The notes: a model not told the origin generated them from the sequence alone. Positions 49,962 through 61,646 are shown, counted from the first letter of the stretch. The stretch: DNA of 64,000 bases from Diploptera punctata (GCA_030220185.1 JASPKZ010001601.1:62001-126000), one strand, 5' to 3'. A program made the numbers and translations.

Positions 49962-50744
49962 GTGAGTCAAAATAAACAAGTCAAAAATAACTTATTTAAT
50001 TATATCTACGCATAACACTTCATCTCTTGAAAAACTTGCAGATAATTAGAAGTAGGGGTTTATACTTACTTGAAGAATTAGTACAAAGAGTCCCCGAAGC
50101 ACAAGTTTCCAGAAACAAAGATACCACCATATTCTTCATAATGCAACAAGAAAGCAAGTTTTTTTAGCCAGAAAATGCCATGATCAGAAAGTATATTGTG
50201 CAAAGCAATGTTAGATAAGAAATGCAGTTCAGATTGAAGTAATATTATGAGAAAAAGATTTTATGTACGAAAAGCTTAAATTTAATTATCTATATTAACA
50301 TAAATAGACTCTGTATGTACTATGAAATATCACCTAATGAAATAAATCAGTTTTTAATTATATAGTCCTCCATTTGTATAATTTACAATATTTACACTGA
50401 AATAGTTTTTAAATACTAGTAGCAACTTTCATGAAAATAATAAAACAATAAAAAAGTGGTATGATGTATTCACTTTAACCCCTCAAAGAAGGTGCAGTTA
50501 AATGGCCAGCCATACCCTGTTGCAGGAGGAGAGTTCACACGGAATTAAATCCAGCCGTTCATTCCAATAACACATTTAAATGGCTTGAGTAATTTAAATG
50601 TTTTTTGCAATTTGTTTATGGTGAACCCTTAATATAATATTTAATTTATAATTAATAGCAAGGCCCTTAGCGTTAATATTTAATTAATTGAATTTATTAT
50701 CGTCCTCACGTAACATCTCTGCATGTGTAGACTTATTGATAATT
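49962..50744. other. No gene seen
   Basis: The start belongs to the displaced arm of the foldback. The remainder is AT-rich without recognised features. Confidence 0.4.
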
Positions 50745-51000
50745 AACAGTGAGTGGAGAACATATTTTTAATGACTCACCTCATATAATTTCAAATTTCT
50801 TTGATACCAGCGGTTTCAGAAAATATCTTGTCCCTCTTCAGCCATGAGTGGAAGCCATGACTGAAGTGGGACAAGATATTGTCTAAAACTGCCAGTCTCA
50901 AAGAAATTTGAAATTATATGAGGTGAGTCGTTAAAAATATGTTCTCCACTGACTATTAATCATATAACCTCATAATGTTTACTTCCCAATATTAATTTAA
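50745..51000. mobile_element. PLE foldback, family N
   Basis: Arms of about 100 bases (TGAGTGGAGAACATATTTTT and CCTCATATAATTTCAAATTT on the left, their complements at 50895-50960 on the right). The plus-strand inner motif CTGAAGTGGGACAAGATATT..TAAAACTGCC is a decayed hammerhead. The single arm at 12185 and the end of the PLE at 56.2-56.9 kb belong to the same family, which ties these hairpins to a GIY-YIG coding element. Confidence 0.7.
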
Positions 51001-51289
51001 ATATATTATTGATGATTGTTGTGCCACAGTTAAAATAGCCCCTATATGTAAGTTTCTCACAGTGAATTACACTTGGATTTATTTGAAGAATTCAGAGAAC
51101 TGTGACTACCTAACAACACAATGAAATATTTACACAAAGAGAAGGGTCTTAAAAAAGTGGGAGAGACCAGAATGGGCTTCAGAAATTAGTTTGGTGTAAT
51201 AAATCTTCTAAGCGTAAACCAGTTTGACACTCTGGGCACCAATAAGTGGATTTTTCCCCTTATGTTTACCTTGTTCATGTTTAATTTTT

Positions 51290-51600
51290 GTTGAGTTGTT
51301 TCTTGACTCACCTTGTACTTCTTAACTTCCTCGCAGATCCAGATTTTGTCAAAACTTGGTCATTCTTTAACTTTCTTTGTAAGCCATTTTGCTAAAATAA
51401 AACATGGTGAGCCAATATTATTAATAATGGGTCTCATCTTTTTCCCCAGACTGCATCTGGCATCCTCAAGGGTTGTCTTGAGTCTCAAGACAACCCTTGA
51501 GGATGCTGGACACAGTCTCTGGCGAAATATCGGGGAACTACAAGCCTCGCGACCAAGGCCTACAGCCCAAAAATCTTCTAAAAGATCAGAATAAATTTTC
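51290..51600. mobile_element. Foldback fragments: family B start joined to family T hairpin
   Basis: 51290-51350 is the family B left arm. From 51440 there is a perfect 23-bp-arm hairpin (CATCCTCAAGGGTTGTCTTG and complement), followed by ACAAGCCTCGCGACC and GGCCTACAGCCCAAAAATC. The latter part is shared with the large hairpin at 60.97-61.44 kb, here called family T. Confidence 0.55.
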
Positions 51601-52500
51601 CTTCCTCAAGTGTCATTCTATTAATAATTGGCTTGTTAAAAATGGAGATTATCTTTAATTATAGAGAAAATATAAATTATAATATTTAATATGATGTGTA
51701 AATTACTATACACAGACAAGCTATTGTAAACACAATTAAAGATAACATTTCTGCGTGAACCCATCATAATATCTTTTGATTTAGAAGAAATCTAATTACA
51801 TTGAAAATGAAATTTTACTACTGGAGCAGGAGGGAGGGAGGAAAGAGAAATTTGTGCTTGGGCAGAGAGTTGCCTGAATATGGTCTTAGTTGGAAGTGTC
51901 TTAGGAACAAACATTGGAATATTGGATAATTAGATGTGTTGCCGGTATTAACAAACCACTTCAGAAATATTATAAAAATATTTTTATTGTTGAAAGTGAC
52001 ATGTGATATTTACGCAGACATTCTCTTGGTCACATACATTAATTACATTCAATTTTGAGTGTTTTTATAAATCGCATCCCCCTAAACTGTAGTAACCATC
52101 AGAAATATAAGATTATCATTTCATAATATTTTGGTAGTTTAATTTAATCACAGAGTAAATAATAATTTCCTTATTATGCACTTAATGAGTAACTGCCATC
52201 ACATAGAGTGGGAGACAGCAGTGCTAACCATACATAACCTCAAAACAGAAAATAGCATACTTTCATGATCAACAGTATAAGTATGGCAAATACAAAATGT
52301 AAAATCCCTACATATATAACAGATGCACCATAATAAGGCAACTAACTTGTCATAATAGCTATCAGGCAATTTTCTAATTATGTAATTCATTTATTTAAAG
52401 GAAGTAAAAGTGATCCTACACTGTGCATTCCCTGTCACGACTGCATCAGCAGTGTATAGTGGAATCCCTGCATCTCATGTCCTATGCTATACTGATTGCA
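51601..52500. other. No gene seen
   Basis: AT-rich. An open frame on the minus strand (52199-52390) has no recognised motif. Confidence 0.45.
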
Positions 52501-52504
52501 CTGT

Positions 52505-52505
52505 A

Positions 52506-52555
<50 letters not shown>

Positions 52556-52689
52556 TATCCAATTGGCAGACCAAGAATGGTTGAAAAACTTTAGCTCAGG
52601 ATGGGGATGTATGGAGAGCTTATGTCCGCTTGGCCATAAACCTACAGGTTTGATACTGTCAGTGAATTATAGTAATAATAATAATAATA

Positions 52690-52720
<31 letters not shown>

Positions 52721-52740
52721 TAGTAATAATAATGGTAATG

Positions 52741-52779
<39 letters not shown>

Positions 52780-52953
52780 GTAATAAAGATGATGATAATA
52801 ATAATAATTAGTAATAATAATGGTAATAATGATAATAATGATGATGATAATAATAATAATAATAAAAATGGTAATATGATTAATAATATAATAATAATGG
52901 AATAATGATTAATAATAATAATAATAATAATGGTAATAATGATGATAATAATG

Positions 52954-53025
<72 letters not shown>

Positions 53026-53303
53026 TAATAATTAGTAATAATAATGGTAATAATGATGATAATAATAATGATAATAATAACAATAATAATATAATTAGTA
53101 ATAATAATGGTAATAATGATTAATAATAATAATAGTGGTAATAATGTTGATAATAATGATAATAATAATAATAATAATAATGGTAATAAAGATGATGATA
53201 ATAATAATTAGTAATAATAATGGTAATAATGATGATAATAATAATGATAATATATAAACAATAATAATAATAATAATAATTAGTAATAATAATGGTAATA
53301 ATG

Positions 53304-53337
<34 letters not shown>

Positions 53338-53416
53338 GTAATAATGATGATAATAATAATGATAATAATAACAATAATAATAATAATAATAATTAGTAAT
53401 AATAATGGTAATAATG

Positions 53417-53456
<40 letters not shown>

Positions 53457-53497
53457 TAATAATAATAATAATAATGGTAATAATGATGATAATAATG

Positions 53498-53554
<57 letters not shown>

Positions 53555-53572
53555 GTAATAATGATGATAATA

Positions 53573-53610
<38 letters not shown>

Positions 53611-53839
53611 GTGGTAATAATGTTGGATAATAATGATAATAATACTAATAATACTAATAATAATATAATAATAAGTAATGGTAATAATGATGATAATAAT
53701 GATAATAATAATATAAGTAATAATAATAATAATAATAATTAATAATAAAATAATAATGGTAATAATGATGATAATAATGATAATAATATAATAATAATAA
53801 TAATAATAATAATAGTGGTTAATAATGTTGATAATAATG

Positions 53840-53875
<36 letters not shown>

Positions 53876-53938
53876 GTAATAAAGATGATGATAATAATAA
53901 TTAGTAATAATAATGGTAATAATGATTATAATGATGTG

Positions 53939-53971
<33 letters not shown>

Positions 53972-53987
53972 GTAATAATGATTAATA

Positions 53988-54018
<31 letters not shown>

Positions 54019-54064
54019 GGTAATAATGAGTGATAATAATGATAATAATAATAATATAATAATC

Positions 54065-54096
<32 letters not shown>

Positions 54097-54476
54097 TAGT
54101 AATAATAATGGTAATAATGATGATAATAATAATGATAATAATAACACTTAATAAAATAATAATAAATTAGTAATAATAATGGTAATAATGATTAATAATA
54201 ATAATAATAATAATAATAATGGTAATAATGATGATAATAATAAATGATAATAATAACAATAATAATAATAATAATAATTAGTAATAATGAGTGGGTAATA
54301 ATGATTAATAATAATAATAATAATATATAATAATAATAAAATAATGGTAATAATGATGATAATAATGATAATAATAATAATAATAATAATAATGGTAATA
54401 ATGATGATAATAATGATAATAATAATAATAACAATAATAATAATAACAATAATTAGTAATAATAATGGTAATAATG

Positions 54477-54516
<40 letters not shown>

Positions 54517-54592
54517 GTAATAATGATTAATAATAATAATAATAATAATGGTAGTAGTAATAATAATGATAATAATAATAATAATTATTATA
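52505..54592. repeat. Compound AAT microsatellite, about 2.1 kb
   Basis: Blocks of AAT alternate with GGTAATAATGATGATAAT and TTAGTAATAATAATGG, which recur as a higher-order unit. A LINE-2 scrap interrupts it at 52560-52670. Single-base losses (AATATAAT) are frequent and may be sequencing errors. Open frames of Asn, Ile or Leu runs in it are artefacts. Confidence 0.9.
52560..52670 (+). mobile_element. LINE-2 scrap
   Basis: CCAATTGGCAGACCAAGAAT joined to TCAGGATGGGGATGTATGG, ending TTTGATACTGTCAGTGAAT: the last coding segment with an internal deletion. It has a trinucleotide AAT run instead of the usual (AAGT)n tail. Confidence 0.65.
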
Positions 54593-54640
54593 AATCAACT
54601 CATTCTGATAGATTTAACAAACTGTTCTGATTTCAGTCCT

Positions 54641-54782
54641 ACGATAATATCACAACATGATGTGACGTACACATATGTAATGAGAGATGGAGAGCAGAAA
54701 GAGTTAGCAGACCGTTGTCTCAGGGACAAATTCATCAACATCGACCATTTCCTCTTCAACCCTATCCAGTGTTGGTGGGTGT
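54641..54782 (+). CDS. Possible internal exon on the plus strand
   Basis: A good acceptor (CTGTTCTGATTTCAG at 54626-54640) is followed by an open frame (phase 2 start): PTIISQHDVTYTYVMRDGEQ, KELADRCLRDKFINIDHF, LFNPIQCWW, and a donor GTAAGC at 54782. The two other frames stop early. Composition is protein-like and no mobile element motif is present. The product is not recognised; the plus strand is opposite to the other candidate exons. It lies 50 bases from the microsatellite. Confidence 0.4.
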
Positions 54783-54784
54783 AA

Positions 54785-55125
54785 GCAATTTCTCTAGTTA
54801 CAGTCAGAGTTAGGAAAACTTGTGGTAAAATAATACTAAAAGTTTATTATCATGAACATATCAAGATGGAATCCAAAATGGCAACTGTGCACTGACTTTA
54901 AGGACATTTTTATTTACAGAGATTATAAATATAAGATAACAATGAAGTCACCTGGTAATTCAAATTCTATTTTATTTGACACAATTTTTTTGTGAATTTT
55001 TTAATAAGAGAACTTAAGATCTAAAGAATGATTTTATAATATATTTACGTTAATAGGAAAAATAAATAAATTATGACAATTTTATGCTTTTAATATAACA
55101 ATATAATTAAAATAATGAAACCAAA
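54785..55125. other. No gene seen
   Basis: AT-rich; nothing recognised. Confidence 0.45.
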
Positions 55126-55775
55126 TATGTCTTTATTACTACATAACAATGAACTACATGGTCTTTATAGGAAGCCAGATATAATAAGAACAGTTAAGTC
55201 TCATAGACAGCGATGGACAGGGCATGTGGCACAAATGGGGAATGAAAGACTTGCATGGAAGCTTCTTGTAGGAAAACCAAAGGGAAAATGCCCAGTTGGT
55301 AGACCATGAATGAGGTGAGAGAATAACATTAACTATGATTTGAGGTGAGACATGCCATAGCGTAGTGGTTAAGGCACTGCGCTACATGCCAGAAGGTCGA
55401 GGGTTCGAGCCCCGTGGGGTCAGGGTTTTTAAACTGACCCAAACTTTGTGGCGGCACTATGGTCCTGGGTTCAACTCAGTCTCTAACGGAAATGAGTACC
55501 AGACGCTTGTTCTGGGGGTAAAGGCAGCCGTCATGCAGGGCTGACATCAAGTGCCGATTGTCTAGAAAAAGTGGGAGCCCTAACATCCTACTACCCCAAG
55601 GGCCTCCTGAGGCATGTCATGGGATCAAAAAAAAAAAAATGATTTGAGGGAAGTAGATTATACAGGGAATGATTGGAGGAAAGCATTAGCTCAGGATAGG
55701 GATGTATGGAGAACTTATGTCTGTGCGGCCATGAACCTATGGGATTGATAGTAAGTGCCAGTAAGTATTGTGCCT
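55126..55775 (+). mobile_element. LINE-2, split by a SINE
   Basis: 55136-55309 encodes LHNNELHGLYRKPDIIRTVK, GNERLAWKLLVGKPKGKC and GRP; after the SINE the end continues to AMNLW-like residues and a short AGTGCCAGTAAGTA tail. The copy is 5'-truncated. Confidence 0.8.
55346..55638 (+). mobile_element. SINE-C, 293 bp, with 11-base target duplication
   Basis: Flanked by ATGATTTGAGG (55335-55345 and 55639-55649). The head has TAGCGTAGTGGTTAAGGC (A box) and GGGTTCGAGCCC (B box), a Leu-like tRNA layout; the body follows (GGGAGCCCTAACATCCTACT), ending in a run of about 12 A. The clean duplication and A tail indicate a fairly recent insertion. No other copy is in this window. Confidence 0.85.
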
Positions 55776-56200
55776 TTACTTAAAAAAATAGAAATGAAAG
55801 GAATTTAAAATGTGTGAGAAAAGTTATTAGAGGTCATCAAAATTGGGAAGTAGATGTTAACCAGTAAGTGTTAACAATACAAGTATAGAAGATTGCCTGA
55901 TACTTGAATGCAACGTAAGTGACTGGTAGACATGTTGTAATCTATCTAAAGTCTTTATTTGTTTGTAAGTCACTAACATTTCAACATACTAACAACATTT
56001 CACCAGCGCACAATAAAATATATGCAGATCCAATATTACCTAAAAAATCAGATACAACTGACATCTTATCTCAGAAGAGAATATCAACCCCAAAATGTAT
56101 TTTCTCAGCAAATTTCTGGAGCAAATTAAAATAAGGTTAACATTTAAAGGATTATATATAATTGTAGCCCGGAAGACGAACCAAATATGGATTTAAAGGA
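55776..56200. other. No gene seen
   Basis: AT-rich; the open frame at 55919-56134 shows no recognised motif. Confidence 0.4.
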
Positions 56201-56204
56201 TTGT

Positions 56205-56880
56205 TTTAATTAATAAATTGTCAATTCCAACGGTTTATCCAGTTGTTTCAAAAGTTTTGCCTCTTTTTCAATTTTATGATGTTCTAGCAAACTATGTGCA
56301 GCAATTGCTAATTTTTCAATTTCACAATTTTGAATATTTCTAAAATGTTCTTTAGTGCGTGTTTCCAAATTCCTTTTTTGTTTTTCCAGTAAGAAATCTG
56401 GAATTTATCAAATAAATTGTAATGATTGTAGCAAAGTATACGTAGGAAAAATAAAAAGGAATTTGGAAACACGCACTAAAGAACATTTTAGAAATATTAA
56501 AAATTGTGAAATTGAAAAATTAGCAATTGCTGCACATAGTTTGCTAGAACATCATAAAATTGAAAAAGAGGCAAAACTTTTGAAACAACTGGATAAAAAC
56601 AGTTGGAATTGACAAATTTGGAAAAAGATATTCATTGAGAAGAATAAATATTGATCTATGAACTTTGATATTCCGGTGGATAAAAATTTAATTACAAAGT
56701 TTATAATCCCAACCAAAGATGGCAGCACAAGAGGTGATGTCCTTAGAGAAATCAACAACCAGAGAATTTCATCAGTGGAAGTCATGACTGAAGGTGGACA
56801 ACATATTGTCTGAAACCGTCGGTATCAAAGAAATTTGAAATTATATGAGGTGAGTCATTAAAATATGTTCTCCACTCACT
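56205..56880 (+). mobile_element. Penelope-like element, family P, foldback with GIY-YIG domain
   Basis: The left arm (56206-56390) is an inverted copy of 56440-56617. 56355-56612 encodes SGIYQINCNDCSKVYVGKIK, RNLETRTKEHFRNIKN and AIAAHSLLEHHKIEKEAKLL: both signature motifs (GIY and YVG), the conserved Arg, and the EHF block of the GIY-YIG nuclease. The stop near 56610 interrupts the frame. The 3' end keeps a decayed hammerhead (CTGAAGGTGGACA, GAAACCGTC) and the family N arm (TGAAATTATATGAGGTGAG). Confidence 0.8.
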
Positions 56881-57339
56881 GTTAACTAATAAATGTTTAA
56901 AGTGAATAATATTTTCACCCTCTGCACGACATAACCACACTCTCGTATGTATGTAAATTATATTTGCTTCACTCACTTGAAAATATGAATGTTAATGTTT
57001 AAGGACCCCTGATATGAACTAACAGCAGGATGTGGTAAAAACGAGAGGAGATTACCATTCACTCTTTCAATGCGATATGCATTCTCAGATATGTTGTCAT
57101 GGGATCACACATAACATATTTATTCTAAAATAAACTATTATTATTTCTCAACCATTTTACCTTCTTATTTCTACATAATGATTGTTTACATGGCGGAGAT
57201 TTACTTCACTGAAGTTATATGGAAAATATATTAATTTAATTAATTTTCTCTGTTTCTATATATTATAAAGTATTAATGAAAATCTTTCCCAACTTCGTTC
57301 AAATAATTTTTATTCATTTAATAAAAATTACATTGGGAA

Positions 57340-57625
57340 GTAACATTATTTACAATTCATATAATCAATTTGGGAATTTTTAACATTATGAGGTTTCATT
57401 AATAAGAATTAAATGAATCGTGAATTCTTCTTACCTCATACTTCTATGTTTTATAAACACAGCACTGCAGTATCAGCGACCATTGTCACCATCCTCAGCT
57501 GTTTTCATGACTGAAAACAGAAAACAGCTGAGGATGTTGACGATGGTCGCTGATACTGCAGTGCTGTGTTTAAAAAACATAGAAGTATGAGATAAGAAGA
57601 AATCACGATTCATTTAATTCTTATT
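57340..57625. mobile_element. PLE-type foldback, family O
   Basis: Arms CCTCATACTTCTATGTTTTA and CAGCACTGCAGTATCAGCGA on the left, complements on the right, centre of about 15 bases at 57505-57520. The plus-strand motif CTGAGGATGTTGACGATGGT, then CGCTGATACTGCAG, is hammerhead-like, with GATA in place of GAAA. The flank ACATTATGAGGTTTC recurs at 2.87 kb. Confidence 0.65.
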
Positions 57626-57954
57626 ATTTACAATATTTATAAATTGAATGAGAGGAATCTTTTTACATCTCCATGTTTTCACAGGAGAGATTTCTCTGAC
57701 TTCATATATATAAACAGGTCAACAAATGGCCTAAATTCGTGAATGTACTATGATGATGATGATGATTGTTTCATGTTTACTCTAGTGTCTTTTCATTCAG
57801 AAATTAAACCATTGGTTTATTTCTTGGGCTAAAATAATTTCAAAATTTAATTTAGAAATTATATTAAATAAATATTAAACATTGGCCTATTACACTTTAA
57901 TTTAATTTATATTTCTTAATTCATGACAATAATAAATGTTAAATTTAGATAAGA

Positions 57955-58143
57955 ATATTTAAAAATTTAAATAAATTATTGTTGTATTGTTGCTTAGATC
58001 AGTTGATATGTACTATAATAACACAATTCATAATTTGTTAACATGTCTGAAGAAGGTACAGTGTATCGAAATAGCTGTCACTGAATTATATCTTAATAAA
58101 TATGAAAATCAAATAAAACTGTAAGTTTTATTTTTATTTAATT
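57955..58143 (+). mobile_element. PLE family A, single right arm
   Basis: Matches the right arm of the copies at 1.5 and 19.4 kb, including CTGAAGAAGGTACAGTGTAT, CGAAATAGCTGTC (two changes in the ribozyme) and the end TTTATTTTTATTTAATTAAT. The opposite arm is absent. Confidence 0.7.
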
Positions 58144-59030
58144 AATAATTTATATAAGAATATTCAGTAATGTGATAAAGTGATGGAGATTTATGGTATT
58201 ACTACCATTCAATGGCACTATCTTTATTTTCACTGCTGCTGAATTAGAAGATAAACTCATCATAATTATCAAAACAATGTTTAATTTTAAATGTGCTTGG
58301 TCAATTAAAAATCCTGTTTAATAACAGGTTGATAAAAATATAAGCCCAAAGTTGATCACTGTTAATGTAATCTAGAATTCAACAGATTAGGGTAAAACTT
58401 ACAAACTCTGATGATGAATGTATTTTCTGAAATAGCTTATTTTGAAATAACTTTTTTTCTATTAATTGCATTTGCCAAATAATTATAAAATATCATTTTA
58501 GCCAAAAATAGTAAATACAATTAGGCCTATACCTGTTAATTGTTTTATACAACGTAGAGATTTTAATATGAGATGACAGTAGTTATTATTTAATTTTGCA
58601 CTCTAACTTAGTTCCCTTCATAAACATTTATGCTATTGTATCCTAGATGGAAAATGTTGAGAAAAATTAGCATACCTACAATCTCACCTCCAGACACATA
58701 ACCTCAATATGTAAAAGTTGATACTTACAAACTATTGACAGTAACAATTATTGAAAAGGAACATTATTTAGGGCTTGACTGTCTGTCTATTTCTCCACAT
58801 TCCCAATCACAACACGGGGGCCAACAGTCATTTCTTTTTATTATACATATTTCAAAGTTCTACAAAAATAGAACAAAGTCTAGGAAGCCCCAATACTAGA
58901 AACTATTTAAGGCATTTCATTACTGCTGGTTTGTTACATGGGTCAGTGAGGCAAAATATGTAGAGCCTGTCTACATTTTTACATTTAAAAAAATAGGAAT
59001 TTTATCTATATTTACAGATTTGTAAGTAAT
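58144..59030. other. No gene seen
   Basis: AT-rich; nothing recognised. Confidence 0.45.
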
Positions 59031-59032
59031 AT

Positions 59033-59629
59033 TTAGGGCAAGGCATTTAATGACCTATAAATTGGTAAAAAATGTAAAATAAAAAATGCATTTATGACCT
59101 AAAAAATGCAAAAAATTACCAATAAAATAAAAAAAAATTATGGATAAAAAGTTAAGAATTACCAATAAAAATACTATTTATTAGATTAAGTACTCACTTG
59201 ATTACTGAATTACATAAAATTTAACTTAACATCAAAATATTAAAAGAAAAGTATTTAAAAAGACATGTTACAGTATTTTTTATCGCAAAAAATCCATTTC
59301 AATTACACAGTGCACTTTTACAACAATTTTGAATTGCAGTTAACATTCAGAATAAGGATAGAAGCTCTAAGAAATTGAATAAAATTCCTAGAAGTGGGCA
59401 AGTTCATTATGCACATACCTTGAAAAATGGGGGTATTAGCAAAACAACTACTTAATTCCAAGAAATTATAATGACAAGGAAAAATACTGAATTATAATAA
59501 AAATCTTAAATCAAATACAAATAATGTCACATCCTTCTGGAAAAGTGTAAAAAATGCTCAAAAGACCTAAAAATTGCCAAAAAATGACCTATCCCTAGGG
59601 AAGTTAAGAAAATGCAAAAAATGCCCTAA
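59033..59629. mobile_element. Candidate hAT-like nonautonomous element
   Basis: The left end TTAGGGCAAGGCATTTAATG and the right end (complement of GCAAAAAATGCCCTAA) form imperfect inverted repeats. The interior has many GACCTAAAAA/ATGCAAAAA-type subrepeats, as in hAT-type nonautonomous elements. No 8-base duplication could be confirmed. Confidence 0.35.
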
Positions 59630-60174
59630 TGAATTGCTTTTATTTAATCCGTTTTTTAATGCTGTACATTTTCATATATACAAGCAATGTTTTAACCTTC
59701 ATAAGAAAAAGACGCAGAATCATTAATTGCCTCGCCCTAGTAATATTGATATGTACTATGCTTATCCCATCATCTTTCTTATGTTGAAATACAGTCTTCT
59801 ATAAAAGAAAAAGTAGTGTTGATTTGCAGATTAAATCTTGAATTTTATATGAGAAAATGTTTTAATATTTCTAGCAGCTTTAAACTGTCCTAGTCAATGC
59901 CCATATCAGTTTGCTTTACCAAAGAAAAAACGAAAATATATTTCTAGAGCCAAAATTGGTTATAAATTGAATAGTAGAATGGAATAAGAGCCTATTCCAT
60001 TTTCAATCAGGCTATCGATGTAATAACATTACATATTACACATCCAAGTTAACTGTTCACGGGCGGAGGGGAAGAGTTTTAGTGCTAGTGTCGCCGATCT
60101 ACTGAATCTGTGGAAGGGATGTAGGAGAAAACTGTACATCCGATCACGTATTGAAATTTTTCAACTTCAAATGT
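59630..60174. other. No gene seen
   Basis: AT-rich; nothing recognised. Confidence 0.4.
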
Positions 60175-60219
60175 GGGGGGGGGCAGAATCTCTAAACACG
60201 TGTGAAAGATCTTAACATG

Positions 60220-60540
60220 ATTGTCAAATTAGTCATTTAAGCACGGAATGCTCAAGCGGTCAGACCATTTAAAATCACAGTATTTGTCATCTCTCTGTTA
60301 CCAGCCTCACAAGTGGCAACATGTAATGAGAAGGGCAAGGAAGGGACAGCTCATTCCTAGACGTAACCCCAAAAGTAACAGGGTTGTCAAGTTAGTCATT
60401 CTGCCACTGACCGCGCAGAACGACGTATCATTAAAATACATAGTATTTGTCAGCTTTCTACCTGCCAATCAAACAACATAATACAAAGGACAGCAAGTGG
60501 CAACATAGTAAGGAAGAGAACGAGAAAGACAGTTTGTTAG
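60220..60540. repeat. Diverged tandem duplication of about 160 bp
   Basis: GTCAAATTAGTCATT (60222) and GTCAAGTTAGTCATT (60387), then CAGTATTTGTCATCTCTCT and TAGTATTTGTCAGCTTTCT, then CAAGTGGCAACATGTAATGA and CAAGTGGCAACATAGTAAGG. The two units align over their length at low identity. It follows a run of G at about 60175-60184. Confidence 0.5.
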
Positions 60541-60784
60541 TTAACATATTTTCTGCCTGCACAAAACACTTGGATGGGTAATAGTGAGGTCTAGAAATAC
60601 ATTGCTGTATTAAAATATTATAAATTTATTGTAGTAAACTGTTACTTTACCTTAAAAATATAATTTCAGGAACTGATGTGAGAAATGTAATTTTTCTTAA
60701 AAGCATTGGGAAGTAAGATGAAACAATTTAAAATACAACAGGAAGTAACATTAAGAGCTTTATTTAATAATTAACATATTTCGT

Positions 60785-60950
60785 CTGTACATTCTAACCT
60801 CTTATGGTTGTTTTTGTTGAACATATGTTTCAAGGCTGCTGAGTCCCATCTTCAGCGATCACTGAAGCTAGGGCTTAGAAGCCTTGAAACACATGTTCTA
60901 TGAAAACAACCATAAGAGGTAAGAATACACAGACCAAATATCTTAATTAA
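60785..60950. mobile_element. PLE-type foldback, family J, copy 2
   Basis: Arms CTCTTATGGTTGTTTTTGTT and the complement near 60905-60920. Minus-strand reading of the left arm gives CTGAAGATGGGACTCAGCAG, CCTTGAAACATATGTTC, a hammerhead-like order; the plus-strand right arm has CTGAAGCTAGGGCTTAGAAG with a good stem (GGGCTT/AAGCCT) and GAAACACATGTTC. Confidence 0.6.
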
Positions 60951-60969
60951 GATGAAACATTATTTCATT

Positions 60970-61440
60970 CTTGAAGAAGATTTTTGGGCTGTAGGCCGTG
61001 GTCGTGAGGCTTGTAGTTCCCCGACGTTCTGCCAGAGACTGCAATTGGAATCCTCAAGGGTTGTCTTGAGACTGACAATTCTGTCCACTGTCTGTCCTAT
61101 TTATACGTTCACTGCGATGTGTTCGTAAGTTATATTTGCCTTCTGATTGGTCAGCGTTAGGGACTTCCATTCTTCCAATGAGATTGCTGTTTGACTAGAC
61201 CATCAAACAGCAATCTCATTGGAGCAATGGAAGTCCCTACTGCTGACCAATCAGAAGGCAGATATAACTTACAAACACATCGCGGTGAACGTATAAATAG
61301 GACAGACAGTGGACAGAATTGTCAGTCTCAAGACAACTCTTGAGGATGCCAGACAGTGTCTGGCGAAACATTGGGGAACTACAAGCCTCACGGATACGGC
61401 CTACAGCCCGAAAATCTTCTTCAAGATCATCACAGCAACT
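60970..61440. mobile_element. Long hairpin, family T, 220-bp arms
   Basis: The left arm (60970-61195) and right arm (61203-61440) are near-perfect inverted copies with a loop of only a few bases around GACTAGACCATC. Blocks: GATTTTTGGGCTGTAGGCCG, GGTTGTCTTGAGACTGACAA, CACTGTCTGTCCTATTTATA, CCTTCTGATTGGTCAGCG. A shorter relative is at 51.44 kb. No coding motif. It may be the end of another PLE family, but that is not proven. Confidence 0.75.
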
Positions 61441-61646
61441 CCAGCTGTGAAAGTCTACGTCAATACATAATTTCATTCAATTGTAGTTTTGATTGCTACA
61501 AATTCAATAACTGAAAATTATAAACAAATTATCTCATCCTACAAAATAATTTTTAAATTATTCAAGTAAGCATGGTGTAAACAATTTAGTAATGAGATAA
61601 ACAAACCACTGTCCCATGTAAAATCTGCTACCTAACCAACATCACG
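61441..61646. other. Probable 3' region or intron start of the minus-strand exon
   Basis: AT-rich; no clear AATAAA on the minus strand. Confidence 0.35.

Noticed and set aside
52410..54784. Poly-Asn, poly-Ile and poly-Leu open frames
   Set aside because: Translations of the AAT repeat in different frames.
61237..61476. 79-codon open frame on the minus strand
   Set aside because: It lies within one arm of a long hairpin, and the arm has no coding signature.
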